A stretch of 64,000 nt of DNA, taken from positions 5,746 through 69,745 of the forward strand of contig KQ965852.1 of NCBI GenBank assembly GCA_001574975.1, in the 5' to 3' direction. This stretch comes from Gonapodya prolifera JEL478 (lineage: Eukaryota; Monoblepharomycota; Monoblepharidomycetes; Monoblepharidales; Gonapodyaceae). A program made the translations under genes and the position numbers. Every line of letters begins with the position of its first letter. Positions within the stretch are counted from its first letter, which is position 1. Below the pieces are notes generated by a model that was not told where the DNA came from, made no database searches, and saw nothing but the letters and a program-made list of their open reading frames with translations. Below, in pieces: positions 9,835-21,341 of this stretch.

Positions 9835-11823
9835 ATGCCTCCCAAACCGCGTGCACGCGAAGTTTTCAAGGATCTCAAGCACCTCAACGGCGTGCCAGGT
9901 GCGATCGGCCCTCGATTCTGCTGCCGCGCTTGTCTCGACGGTTTCACTCACACTTCAATTAGGCACCCACAACGCCATCACCGACGGTAAGCATCCCCAT
10001 ATCGTCTCACTTCACCTTTCCTTATCACCTTTCGCCGTATCGAACCCTTGTCGTGGGCCCCGCAGTCCCCGGAGTCTCGGTCGGGTTTTGTAACGTCCGC
10101 AAGACGCTGTCCAAAGCGGACGGCACGCCTGACTACACGCTGCGTGTCGGCGAGGGGCCTATCATCACGGGCGTGACTGCGATTCTGCCACGNCCAAAGG
10201 AGCAAGCGCCGTTGCCGGTTCTGTGAGTGCTAGTGACCGGTTGGGTGAAAGTGACTCTGATGAGAATCGNNNNATGGCAGCGCCGGGATATTTTCGTTTA
10301 ATGGGAATGGAGAGCTTACGGGCTCGCACTGGATCGAAGAAGCGGGGCAAGTGAGTTCTTTGNNNNNNNNNNNNNNNNNNNNNNNNNNNNNNNNNNNNNN
10401 NNNNNNNNNNNNNNNNNNNNNNNNNNNNNNNNNNNNNNNNNNNNNNNNNNNNNNNNNNNNNNNNNNNNNNNNNNNNNNNNNNNNNNNNCGTAGCACTTTA
10501 TGTTTGATTCGGCCACACTCCAGGTGTTTGTCGCGATAGTTCCACCAAGTGGCTGGTGAAGAACTTCAAACACAAACTGTGAGTCTCGTTTGCCCTCATT
10601 ACGGAGGCCGCATCAAGTTGTGACCGTCCCTCAGTCCGGATATATTTTGGCACATGCCAGTCGCGGGCGAGGTAGGCTTTCACCAATGTTCTTAATCGCT
10701 AGACACATAATCACTGATCAGAATCTGGCACTAGACGGTGAGCTTTTACAAGTATGGGACAACGCAGCGAGTTACGTCATCGCTTCACTCCGGCGTCCGA
10801 TTAGTGGGACGGCTGGCTCAACGACCTTAACGGCTTCCACGTCAAAGAGGAGCACGTCTTTTCCGCCATCGATGCCGCCTCGAGCGGGCCTGTCCAGGAA
10901 GGTTCGGTGGGTGGAGGAAGTGGGATGATCAACTACGAGTTCAAAGGAGGTGAAGCACCTGTCCATGGCGTGCAGGTTTTGTGCGTCACGAACAAACCCA
11001 ACTATCCTCCACAGGATCGGGAACGTCCTCAAGGGTGGTAGACCTGGGCGCCGCGGGGAAGTACACTGGTGCGTACGTCACTCTTCTGGTGTCAGACGTG
11101 CGATGCAAGCCGCAACTGAGGCCAATTTCGACGCGGTTGTTTGCGCTTGCAGTTGGGGTTTTTCTACAAGCCAACTTTGGCCGCCGAGAGCAGCTCGTGA
11201 TCGCGGGTGTTCCTGTGGGGAGGAAGTTCCCGTTGACGACCGACGCCAATCCGTACTCTGCGTCGACGTCGAAGGTAGAGCTCGGACCCCAGGGGAATGG
11301 GTCGTTGATAGCGATTTTGGGGACGGATGCGCCTTTGGTGAGCTCAGTTGGAGTCTGGAAAAGTGAAATTTGTGTGGGGCACATTGAAGTGTGTTTTGGG
11401 TTAGGTACCGCATCAAATGAAACGTTTAGCGCGCCGCATTCCCATTGGAGTCGCACGGACTGGAACATCTGGTGATAACGGATCAGGTGACGTGTGCGTA
11501 CTCCCCTCAAGTCCCCAGTTCTGTCTTTCGAGCATCTTGTGTAACCTTTCTTTGCCGACAGGTTCCTTGCATTCACGACTGCAAACGCGGAATCACTTGC
11601 CCCAGGCAAAGACGCAGTGGAGCTCGCCACCGTCAAAATGCTTCCGGACAAATTCATGGATCCGCTGTTTGAGGCGGTCGCGGAGGTGGTGGAAGAAGCG
11701 ATCCTGAACGTCCTTTGCGCGGGAGAAACGACGATTGGACGTGACGGGCATGTGGTGCCGGAAATGCCTATTGACGCCGTGATGGACTACATGAAGGCGT
11801 TGGGACGCGATAAGTGGAACTAA
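9835..11823 (+). CDS. S58-family peptidase (DmpA / beta-aminopeptidase type)
   Basis: Exons that keep phase are 9835-9898, 9963-9986, 10066-10222, 10281-10350, then, after an N gap, 10805-10949, 11015-11068, 11153-11337, 11405-11493 and 11562-11823. Family hallmarks appear in order: HNAITDVPGVSVG near the start, GIFSFNGNGELTGSHWIEE, DGWLNDLNGFHV, GSVGGGSGMINYEFKGG, then GGSGTSSR at an exon joint, the self-cleavage and nucleophile region of this N-terminal-nucleophile-like family. VARTGTSGDNGSGDVFLAFTTAN closes the fold. Family members are self-processing aminopeptidases that release N-terminal D-, L- or beta-amino acids. The stretch holding the conserved Thr/Asn-His segment falls in the 126-base N run, so integrity there cannot be judged. 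The DUF849 gene lies 108 bases downstream on the same strand. Confidence 0.85.
10363..10488. other. assembly gap (126 N) inside the S58 gene
   Basis: Unsequenced bases. Smaller gaps lie at 10193 and 10270-10273. At least one exon of the peptidase gene is hidden here, because the protein jumps from the NGNGELTG block to the DGWLND block with about 60-90 family residues missing. Confidence 1.
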
Positions 11824-11931
11824 CTTATGAATGCGTTTGAGATGAGATTCTAGATGGTCTAAAATAAATTATATAGGTGTTGTGGAGATGGATCATGAGG
11901 CAGCTTCATACTTTACTCGTACCACACTACC

Positions 11932-13247
11932 ATGCCCCGCTCGGATAAAACCTGGCTGGAGGTCGCAGTGAACGGCAGCTGGACGCGTAAGGTACCCTTC
12001 CCCCATCGTCATCCTCGATCGGCTCATTCACTCCCGACTCCGAATCCTACACCTCCGATCGACGGGCAATGACACCGTTTGGCGCAGGTCCAGCCAGGCA
12101 TACCAATCACAGTCGACGAAATCGTCCGCGAAAGCGTGGAATGTGCGAAGCTAGGCGCGTCGGTGAGTCGTGTTCCTCGTTACAGCCGACTACGATCGTC
12201 CCCGCCCACACCTCTTTATCGCCCCTCTGTGCCGAATAGATCATCCACATGCACGCGTATGATGCAGCTCGGGGAGTGCAGAAGGACGATCCTGACCTCT
12301 ACGCCGCCATTTTCCGAGGGTGAGAGTTCACCCCGCCCACATACAGTGCCCGTCAGATACCGAAAAAACCCAAACAGTATCACATCACAGGTAGACTGCA
12401 TATGCTACCCTACGGTGCCCACTGGAGCGCGGCGATTTGAGGCCGTGCAAGATTTGGCGAGACGAGGGGCCCTGGAGTGGTGCACGCTGGATCCGGGGAG
12501 CTGCAACTGTGAGCGGAATCTGCGCCAGATGGTTGCAGAGGAGCGATGTTACTGATTTATGTGATCGTGATGGGAAGGGTCTCGCGAGGATGAGATTTCT
12601 TGTGGGAAGTCGGGGTTCGTTTACAGTAAGTTGTGTGACGCGAGTTGCTCCAGACGTACGAGGAAACTGAGCACCTTTTTTCCGCTTCCGAACAGTATGG
12701 AACGAGGACCACATCAAGCACGCCTACAAAATGTGCTCGGACCACCGCATCCACCCTTGTAAGCATCAACATCATCCTCGCGCACGCCAACGGTCCGCTT
12801 ACATCCCTTCCAGCCTTTGCCATCTACGAACCCGGCTTCCTCCGCGCTGGCTCGGTCTGGCAAGCCCACCACCCCCAAGCCCCCATCCCCATCTACCGCT
12901 TCATGCTCTCCTCCCGCTACCTCTGGTCCTTCCCTCCCAAACCCTACGCGCTCCATGCCTACACGTCCCTTCTCGCCGACGAGGCACCCGGAATGCCGTG
13001 GATGGTCGCCGGACTGGACGTCGACGTGACGCCGCTGGTAGAGGAAACGGTGCGCGCAGGGGGTCACGTGAGAGTTGGGTTGGAGGACGCACCGCTGGGG
13101 ACCAAGATGAGCAACGTGGAGTGGACAAAGGTGGCGGTGGAGAAGATCGAAAGCGCTGGGAAGAAGGTGGCGACGGCGAAGGAGGTGAGGGGGGATTTGA
13201 AGGAAATGGAGATGGAATACAGGAGTAGGAAGGGTGCAAGAATATAG
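11932..13247 (+). CDS. DUF849 / BKACE beta-keto-acid cleavage enzyme
   Basis: Seven exons (11932-11991, 12088-12162, 12240-12319, 12378-12508, 12578-12625, 12696-12758, 12814-13247) join in phase to 296 residues, the usual length for this family. Recognisable blocks are KTWLEVAVNGSW, IIHMHAYDAARG (metal-ligand His-x-His), CICYPTVPTG, LEWCTLDPGSCN, GFVYIWNEDHI, FAIYEPGFLR and GHVRVGLEDAPLG, the last being a hallmark near the C terminus. BKACE enzymes are zinc-dependent TIM barrels. They condense a beta-keto acid with acetyl-CoA to give acetoacetate and a CoA ester; the lysine-fermentation enzyme Kce is one member. The substrate here is unknown. It directly follows the S58 peptidase and regulator genes. 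Confidence 0.9.
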
Positions 13248-14252
13248 TGATGCTCTCGCTACCCAGTCTGTATGTATTTCGTGAGCTTTTTGTTACGAGC
13301 CCGCATAATTGAGTGGCATAACACACTGGTGACTTGACGTGCTGGTGGGGTCTCCGACTTGACGAGGAAACAATGGCGGGATGCTTCGTAGAGAGGAGTG
13401 GGTTGGGCGAGTACGTGCTGGAGGTTGGATGTTGAGAGAGTCACGCGGTATTGGTCTAGTCTTGCTCTCAACAGCCCCAACCACGATTTTGTTGAAAGTG
13501 GAGGATTCTAATGTTTTCGGACTCTGATACTACTGTTCGGACCAATCAAACGAGAGGAACTTCGATGAATGTGTACATTATCAGCTACGAGTACATACAA
13601 TGCAGACTCTGACTACCGTGAACCGTTCGCTGACGACAATGTACCCACCCAGGGCACCCCACGGGGAGGGCGGTCACGATGGTGCCCCAACCTAGACACT
13701 CATACTGATACCGCAGCAGCAGCCCATTCGCCCATGGCGCGGGGTGCATCTGTGACATCGACATGATTGCCCGGGCTTCGCGTTCCTCGCCAGACGCTAC
13801 GCGCTACGCGGTCCTCATGTCCTCCATCCAGTGCAGGTCCTCCTCCGCGTCCTGGGTGTCGGGGTCGAAAGCTGTCCTGAAGCGCCCTCGTTGGGCAAAT
13901 ACCAATGCCGTTCACCAATGGCGCGGGATGACCGTGTTTTATCGACATTCGCCTTCCGAGTGATGCGGGACAGATGATTGGGTGGGGAGATGAAGTTGTG
14001 TGTCGAGTGTGCTGAAGTGTTGGAAACGTGCTGCGGTCCAATTCCGGCAATTTGATGCCCTCCGGCTAAATTAAATACACCATTTGGTTTCTCCAAATTC
14101 TGGAGACGTTCTCGTCTGTACGAAAATTTACTGTATCAATAAGAATCAATTTTTGGGTCGCTTAGATTTATTCCATTGACGAAGTGAAACGTGCGGGGCT
14201 GTCAGCTGAGTGGTCGCTGCCTCTGTCACGTTCCATTTCTTCATCCACTGCA
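13248..14252. other. intergenic, no gene recognised
   Basis: About 1 kb with no supported coding region. Several short open frames overlap on both strands without motifs. Confidence 0.4.
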
Positions 14253-14609
14253 ATGGCTGCGATACAACCCATCAGCCCGCTCGACTCCATCTCCCACGCG
14301 TACCAAACCTCGTCTTCCTTCGCCGAATTCTCCGCCAAGCTCTCCATCACGGACGTGGCATTTTTCGGATTCTTCTTTGCCCTCATAGTCTTCGCCTTCC
14401 TGCAGAGCCGATCCAAGGAGAATGTCAAGGATCTGATTCAGGAAGGTCGAATTCGCGGGCCGGCGGGGGCTCAAAAGTCGTCCGGGGCGGAGACGAAGAC
14501 GAACGGAAAAGAAAATACTGCGGAGGGGAAAACACGCGACGACTCTGGAGCGACCTCGGACTCAGGAAAGCCTCGCCAGCGAAAGAACGTCAAACCGCCC
14601 AAAGTATGA
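14253..14609 (+). CDS. small single-pass membrane protein
   Basis: An uninterrupted 118-residue frame. A short polar N terminus is followed by one strong transmembrane helix (ITDVAFFGFFFALIVFAFLQ, about residues 31-50). Then comes a charged region (SKENVKDLIQEGRIRG) and a Lys/Ser/Gly-rich disordered tail ending in KNVKPPKV. The basic tail after the helix suggests the C terminus faces the cytosol. Start chosen at the methionine after the last upstream non-coding-looking stretch. I do not recognise a family; an ER or mitochondrial outer-membrane anchored protein is possible. Confidence 0.55.
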   Translation: MAAIQPISPLDSISHAYQTSSSFAEFSAKLSITDVAFFGFFFALIVFAFLQSRSKENVKDLIQEGRIRGPAGAQKSSGAETKTNGKENTAEGKTRDDSGATSDSGKPRQRKNVKPPKV

Positions 14610-15317
14610 CTTGCCCCATCCGCTGACTGGGTGCGATGCCGGGTGTATTCGTGTTCACACCGGTGAGTTCAAAACTGCTTTTTGGCACGATCCATCTGCT
14701 ATGGACCCGAACGGACGACCAGCGATGACTACAATCTACTTAGTGGAGACGGGGTGATACAAAGTTTACCTTCTGGATGACTACCGCAAACGTGAACAAT
14801 CTCTGAGCTGCGATTCGGGCACGAATTGAACATTTCGAATCGAGAATCATTCGAACTTTCTGTCTTACTAACGCAATGCTCTTTGTTGTGCAGATAATTC
14901 TTTTGGGGGGCTATTCGCTAATCGTCAACGTGCCTCCCCCTTAAAGTCTTCTTGCTGTTTCTTTCTCCGCGGTACTCCCGGCTTTTTCTCCTTAATCTCT
15001 GACGCGTGGTTGTCGGCAAACTGGTGTCCAGTAGTCGTGATTCGCCCTGCCTTGCGTCATCACCCAAGAGTTCTTTCTTACTTCTTTATTATTTCATTCG
15101 TCTGTACCTCTTCATTTGTAATGACCGTTCTATAAATATGTGTATCTACCAACTCTTTATCTGAACTATTCCATCGGCGCCACCATTGTGAAGGTATGGA
15201 GGTGTCGAGTGAATGTCTCCTCGCCCCCAAATTTTGAAGTTCAAAAGACCACACGTCGTCGTCGGAGATCCTCCTTCCCAAATCGTTTACTTGCGATGTT
15301 CTTATGTGTAGAGAACG
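14610..15317. other. intergenic, nothing recognised
   Basis: No supported coding frame. The left end is the 3' region of the small membrane protein, the right end the 3' region of the F-box gene (convergent). Confidence 0.45.
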
Positions 15318-16679
15318 TTACGTGATATGGTAAGTTGTACGTATTTTCAGAAGTCGAAAAGTCCCAATAAGGTGAATCCCCAAAATCGTCCATGTCCATC
15401 GTGATCGAGCATAAGCAGCAACAGCAGCCGCAAAACTCTTTCGCCCGCTGACGACGGTATCACTCCTGAGTCTCCCACCTCTCCGCGAGTGTCTGCTCAA
15501 TGGCCGCCCACTGCTCCCGTGTTCCTTCATGGCACAAGTCCGTGCGGAGCCACCGCAGGGTTTTGAGTCGTCGGTGACGGTCTCGACGAGGGTTGAGGCG
15601 GGGATTCGGGAGAGGCGGAAGAGTCCCGAGACGTCCAAGTACAGAATCGAGGGAAGGAGGGGCGTTCTGGCTGCAGATACGAGGGTGTTACGTTCTGTGA
15701 GTGTTGTGCCAGCGTTAAGTGTTTCTTCAGTGGGTGTATCCTCCCAAAGTGTCATAAATCCTTGCTTTCTGATGCACCAGTACGAAACGTCGAGGTGTGA
15801 GAGAGTACAGTCGACGCATCGGAGGAGGAACTCCAGCGTGTGGTGAGTAAACGACGTTCCGGAAAGTGACAGGTGTGTCTGTTGAAGGTCCAAGTTGATT
15901 AGTAGAATCGCGAGGAAACGTATTGTTGACATCAGCAAACTGGACGGTGTCGCAACTAACCAGGTTACAGCACGCGGGCCCAATCGTCCTGAGAAGCGGC
16001 TCGATAACGCGATCGGGAAACTTGAAACTGGTATCTGAAGCGGTGAAGGGACAAAGTCACACATCAACATTCGCCTCCGACACCAACTGGAACGAAACCC
16101 GCGTACCCACTTTCATCTTCTTCCCTCAGCGAAGGTCGAAGTCCAAAGTCAATAAGTCGCACCATCTCAGCGTAGTTCACCGTCGGCGGCAGTGGCCCCT
16201 GAATGTCATTCTCCCCACATCCGCCTTCCACATGTTCCCCCTCTCCACCACCAAACGTCCGCGAGTCCATCTCTATCCTCCAATCCTCAAAAACACCGTA
16301 CCCCTTCCTCGGCGGGATCAGTTGTAAGGCCTGCATGAACCTGCTGCGGTGCCGCTTGGGCCGCATTCGGACCAATCGGTAAATCGGTAGGGCAGTTTCG
16401 TCGATTCCACAAAGAAGGCCCGAGACACCAGCTGGCAAGACGCCAGGGCCTTCACGCCGGTAAGTTCGTGGTCCCTACGAGCCTGCGATGCGGCGTCGAA
16501 CGGTCCAAGGGTGATGGCGCTCGCTGGGTTGGAAAGTATGTCGTCCTTGAGCGGAGCCAAGAACTGCAAGATGTGAACGACGATTTCGAACGGCAGGTGC
16601 GGCTTTGAGGTTTCCGTATCTTCAAGGAGGGAGAGGCTGGCGACTGACTCCGTACCGTGTGGAACGACTTGGAGCTCAT
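15318..16679 (-). CDS. F-box / leucine-rich-repeat protein, frames disrupted
   Basis: A short first exon (16679-16656) splices over a 53-base intron (16655-16603) into PHLPFEIVVHILQFLAPL. That segment, with ALASCQLVSRAFF further on, forms an F-box, the SCF ubiquitin-ligase adaptor motif that binds Skp1. The region below (16440-15320) reads as leucine-rich strands (LTHLSLSGTSF, LSHLDVSYW, ILYLDVSGL) that would recognise the substrate. The frame changes at least once near 16360-16380 and again near 16065 without obvious introns, so the gene either has unrecognised introns, carries assembly errors or is decaying. A second F-box/LRR gene is at 26760-28200. Confidence 0.5.
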
Positions 16680-17088
16680 CTTTATTCGATCACAGTCCCA
16701 TCGTCCTGAGACGATGTGCGCTGTAGAGTCCGTGATATCCCATGGATTGTTTCGCATGACGAAGAGCGGCTCTGTGGGGGAGCGGGAAGGGAAGCACTGA
16801 TGAGGTGAAGGGACTCACTCGAAATGGCAGCCAGCCAGTCCAAAGCACCACGAAAAAGAACAAACCACTTTACATAAAAGCAATTCCGCCCAGCTTTCCA
16901 CTAGACCATCTATTCAGCCCGTTTCCCCCGGACTTCTTCATGCTTCATGTCCTTGGACCCCACCTGCGATCTCCGCTTCTCTGTCTGCGAAGAGGAAAGT
17001 GGGCCGACACGGGCCACGTATAGGAGCTTAGCAGTGCGTCTGCGCGGCTTAGAGTTGTTTCAATATTTGACATAGCCGGGCGTGATAA
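16680..17088. other. intergenic, nothing recognised
   Basis: About 400 bases between two minus-strand genes, expected to hold the F-box gene promoter. No motif stands out. Confidence 0.4.
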
Positions 17089-18608
17089 TTATCTGCACGA
17101 AGCCGAATCATTGCCACCCTCCATCCACCAAAATTCACTCCCCGTCGAAAAGCTCGACCCGTCTGAAGCCAAGTACACGACGAGATTGGCGACTTTCTCG
17201 GGTCCTGCTGAGCGCTTGAGGTAATTCATGTTGGCCAATGCATTGCACATCTCGCCAATGACGTCGTCTGAATTTTGGTCTACCAAGCCGACTCCACGCG
17301 TCATTTCAGTGCGGATAAAACATGTAAGATACGAACAGTTCAGCAAGCTGTTTTTCACCACGGAGAGAGTGAAAAAGGACAATTACCAGGGTCTTGTTTG
17401 CACCGTGCCATGAATAGAACCTTGCAACGTCAAGACGATGAGTGTTGCGAAATATTAACAGCCTGATCTTGCTTCTGCACTTACGGACAGAGTTTACTCG
17501 CGCTCTGATTCCTGCCGCCGGCAGAGTGCCAGCCATATACTTTGTCGATCCTCGGAGAGCCCATTTTGACGTGCCATACCCAAGCGTGCCTACACCTCCC
17601 ACCATGCCAGCTTTGGCTGAGATGTTGACAATGGAAGACCATTCCTTAGGGAATTATGAAAGAACGTATCAGAGACGGTTGGAGAGGTGCGTCTATGGTG
17701 AAGTCAGAAGTGCTTACGTTGGCAGGTTCCGCATAGAAATGTCAGCTTAATGAGGCAAGCGAAGCATTAAGCCACAGTTTTAGTTCAAAGCCTACATGCT
17801 TGGCGACGTGATAAACTCACCATACTATTTCAGCGTTGATTATTCGTCAGAAAAGCAACAGATGTTATCCAACGTTGCCGCAGTAAATATTTTGCCACGC
17901 ATACCTTATGTCCCAAAAGTGCTCCATCAATCATAATGGACGTGCTCTTGTGGAATTCAGCCAGTGATATTTGTTCAGGTTGGACAGCAGTTGCATCGTA
18001 AGGTGTCACGATGCCGGCATTATTCGCGAGTACGCCGAGAACCCCACTTGAGCGATTCTATATGGGAAAAAGGTCATGCGGCAGAAAAACGGTACGGCTT
18101 ACAGTTGGGCTTCAACTCAGGCATGGCATGCTGACCATTGAATGAAAACTTTCGACAGCTTGAAAAGCGATCTACTTACTCGGAGACCGCCGCTTTCCAA
18201 GCTTCCTCCTTGGTCACGTCCCTGTAGACAGTTCAGTTGTGTCACCTTTTGCGTAACGTTACATTATCTTCGGTGAGAGTTGCTCACAATGGGACCCAAA
18301 TGGACTTGCCGCCCATCGCCTCAACGTGGGAAACAACCTCTGGAATAATTCATCATGAACAAGCATTTAGGAAATGAATCGTTTTGGGGATTTGGGTCCC
18401 CTCACCTTGACCTTCCTTCTCTCTTGTGGGGATGTCACTAAGGGCGACCAAACCTCCTTCCTGTGAACACGGAGACAGGCGACACTGAGATAATGCTTCA
18501 AATTGCCAAGTTCTCCCTTGCCTGACTCACCTTTGCGAGACTCAAGACAAACGCTCTCCCCATTCCCTCGCTCGCGCTGCCAGTCACCAAACAAACCCGA
18601 CCCTTCCC
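17089..18608 (-). CDS. short-chain dehydrogenase/reductase, first exon not found
   Basis: In-phase exons 18608-18531, 18460-18406, 18339-18288 and 18221-18180 give the cofactor half: GRVCLVTGSASEGMG fits the TGxxxGxG NAD(P)-binding motif. Later segments give GVLANNAGIV (NNAG motif), SIVNISAKAG, LGYGTSKWAL (YxxxK catalytic pair at about 17576), IRTEMTRG and LASDGSSFSTGSEF, then a stop at 17089. The position 13 residues before the catalytic Tyr, normally Ser, is Ala (codon 17617-17615). One junction near 18120-18180 does not keep frame with canonical sites, and the start exon upstream of 18608 was not resolved. It is an oxidoreductase of unknown substrate, and activity is doubtful if the Ser is truly lost. 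Confidence 0.7.
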
Positions 18609-19282
18609 CTAAGCCATGCATCATAAGTCATGAATGATCAATTGCATCCTGACTGTCTATGAGAGAAAGCGTTCGCCTACAGTGGATTGGTTGATCAAGC
18701 GTGTTCCCAAAGTTTTCAGCTCGTGGCAGCCATCGCAAGAGTTGTTGTGAGGGAGATGCCGTTCCAGGATTTCAAACTCCGAAGTGTGAGCGGCAAGCTA
18801 ATGTCCCGATAAATGTGGTGTCAAAGAGATGTCCTAAATCCACAAGTACACTGAGTATGTGCATACTGTCAATACGTGCGGATGAATCAGCCACCGAGGA
18901 CGGGAAAACAGTTTGACCCAATCCGAAAACCAATGCCTCACGCTTCATTCTTTACAATACACGCTTCCCAGGTGCCACCACCCGATACCAATTGACCACA
19001 CGCGGTGGTCCCTTGTGGTGTCGCGCGGTTTCCGAACGTCCACCAGAGGGAATAGATTGAGCGATACCGGACGTTGGGGAGCACAGGGAGATCGATGATG
19101 CTCGGACATGGTGCTTTTGCGTCAGAGAGTGAGTGAAGCGCCTTTGGGGCGACGGTTCCCACTTACGTTGTTCCAGGAGCCCGATTCGGTTTAATTGAGG
19201 TGCTACGAACTATATATCACTGGAACACCATGTCTATCACTAGTGTACTAATAAATCAAAGTCAAAAGTCATATCGTAGCTC
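18609..19282. other. intergenic, may hold the SDR first exon
   Basis: A TAG acceptor precedes 18608, so the start exon of the dehydrogenase should lie here, but I could not choose between several short ATG-to-GT candidates. Otherwise nothing recognised. Confidence 0.4.
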
Positions 19283-21341
19283 TTAGTTGGCCTTTTCCTT
19301 GGAGTGCTCCGCACCGGCCACTCCGTTTCCATTTTCGCCAATTTTCTGCACCTTCTTCTTCTCCGTCGGAAGTCTGATCCGTAACACACTCAGCAGGAGG
19401 TCTAAAACGAACACTGCGGCGTCTGCGATGGGCGACCACCACAACAAAGCACCCAGCGCGGCGACGATGCTGTTCCACTGCAGAAGGTCGAACGAGACGG
19501 CACCAAAGTAGAGAGCGGAGGTGGCGAGGAAGAAGCAGAGGACACGGTAAGCGCCGAAGAGGAGTCGACCTCCGAACGATGTGGATTTTGAGAGGGACTC
19601 GTACAGCTACGAAGACAGTTTAGCGGTAACCACACCCGAGTAGGGACTACAGACTCTCACCCCTTCTCCGAGGCGTTTCCGGATTTTCCGCTCTGCTTCC
19701 ATGTCAAACCACTCGAGCGCGAACGTCACAAAGTACCCGATGTGGAAACCGTGCCATGCAGCAAGAAACATGACGGTGGCGATCCCTGACAGGTCCTTAG
19801 ATCCGAGGAAACGCAAACGTTTATACACATAAATCTTGGACCAGTTGTTGGTGTTGATGTTGAAAGACTCCACGATTTGCTGGGAGGGTTCAAGGTACTG
19901 GTAATCCCTCGGCAGAACGTGCAAATGGCGTACACGTAACGTACCTGAAGGGACCACGGGAACTCGAATTTGAGCGGGTCAATGTTGCGAAGGCCGCTCC
20001 AATAGCCTCGTCCAGTTTTCGGGTCGACACCATCGAACGCAATTCCTGTGATGGCATTAGGTCCCTCCGTGAGAATCCACACTCCAAGGTACTATGAACA
20101 GCGGCGGTGAGTAGAGTCCCAGGGAAAACTGTGGTAACCTCCCACCTTCTCAAGGGCGAACTTCCCGGCCACCCACGCGTATCCAAACTTCCGCATGAAG
20201 GGCAAGGCAGCAAACTCTTTGGTCGTCATGTACGAAGTTGGAAAATAGCCGGCAACGACTTGGCATACGGCGAGATATGCCACCCCAAGGAGAAACGAGT
20301 ACAGAGCCTGGGCCAGCGATCCAGGTGGCATGGAGGAAATGGACTTGCCCGTCTTCTGGGGATCTCCGTCTGTTTTCTTGGGATCAGCTGCCACCGTGTA
20401 GAGGGTACCGTCAAGCCATCGGCTGTAGCGGACGTAAGGAAACTGCGGACCAATGAGCCAGCCGCCTTGATGGTGTAAAGTGTGTCTTTCGTGTGAAGAT
20501 GTCTTCGCAAAACGAGCGAACGCCCACTTACCAAAATAGTAAGTAAATCCGATAGTCCTCAGAAGCGACGGCAGCTTTTCGAGCGGGTGGTCGCTTTCGG
20601 TCACGACAGACGTGCCCTTCTTGGCCTTCACAGGGGGACGAACAATCTCATAAAACGCGAATTGGCGGTGGGGCAACGACAGTCGACTTACAGAGGTCTC
20701 CTTCATTTTGCTCCCTCCATCTTGGAAGTCCATCGCAAGACCAATGAGACGAAGACACAAAACACACTGCGAGCAACATGAGAAGATCGTCAGAGAGAAG
20801 CCATCAGTGCCTCCATTCTCACCTGCGGCATCAACCAGCTATAAGAGAGGACGTGGACGTCAGATTAATCAACATGACGCCTTCAGAAACTTACTTGATG
20901 TAGTACTCGTCGCTCGCGAAATAATAGTACCCTGCGAAGAGGTATCCGATATTAAAAATCCACCCTAGTGATCCTCCAACCGATCGTGGTAGGCCGGTGA
21001 GCTGAAAATGTCGTGATAAGAGTCCTGTCTTCACCATTTTCGTTTGACAGGTTGATGAAATTTCTCTTGCATACCTCAACCACCTTCAATAACGTCCAAG
21101 TTCCAATCGTCGTGGCAAACGGATGAACGAATTCCATCCAGTCACCCTGATGGAACCAATACGCAGCAAGGAGGCCCGTGACGACAACAAAGAAGTTCCG
21201 GACATCGGGACCCAACGACGTAGAAAAGAATAGGATTCGATAGACAATGGCGATTGGGTAGGCGAGGAGAAGGTACGAGAGGAGGGCGAGGTTGCCCGTG
21301 CCGATCCCAGTCGCTGCAGAAATCTCTTCAACTGGGTACAT
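19283..21341 (-). CDS. MBOAT lysophospholipid acyltransferase (Ale1/LPCAT3-like)
   Basis: Eight in-phase exons (21341-21075, 21001-20895, 20838-20823, 20766-20532, 20465-20146, 20091-19945, 19897-19661, 19606-19283) give 550 residues. Many hydrophobic segments indicate a polytopic ER membrane protein. MBOAT landmarks are LRLIGLAMDFQDG, FGGWLIGPQFPYVRY, FNINTNNWSKIYVYKRLRFLG (with the catalytic Asn) and FLAAWHGFHIGYF (the invariant His). The product should re-acylate lysophospholipids in the Lands cycle. Exon 3 is a 16-base micro-exon. The Lys-rich C terminus (TEKKKVQK...HSKEKAN) would face the cytosol. A methionine 15 codons upstream of the chosen one is also possible. Confidence in family is high; acyl and head-group preference is not visible. 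Confidence 0.9.

Noticed and set aside
13721-13950. Two similar phrases (ATGGCGCGGG...TCGACAT) near 13730 and 13920
   Set aside because: Too short and diverged to claim a repeat.
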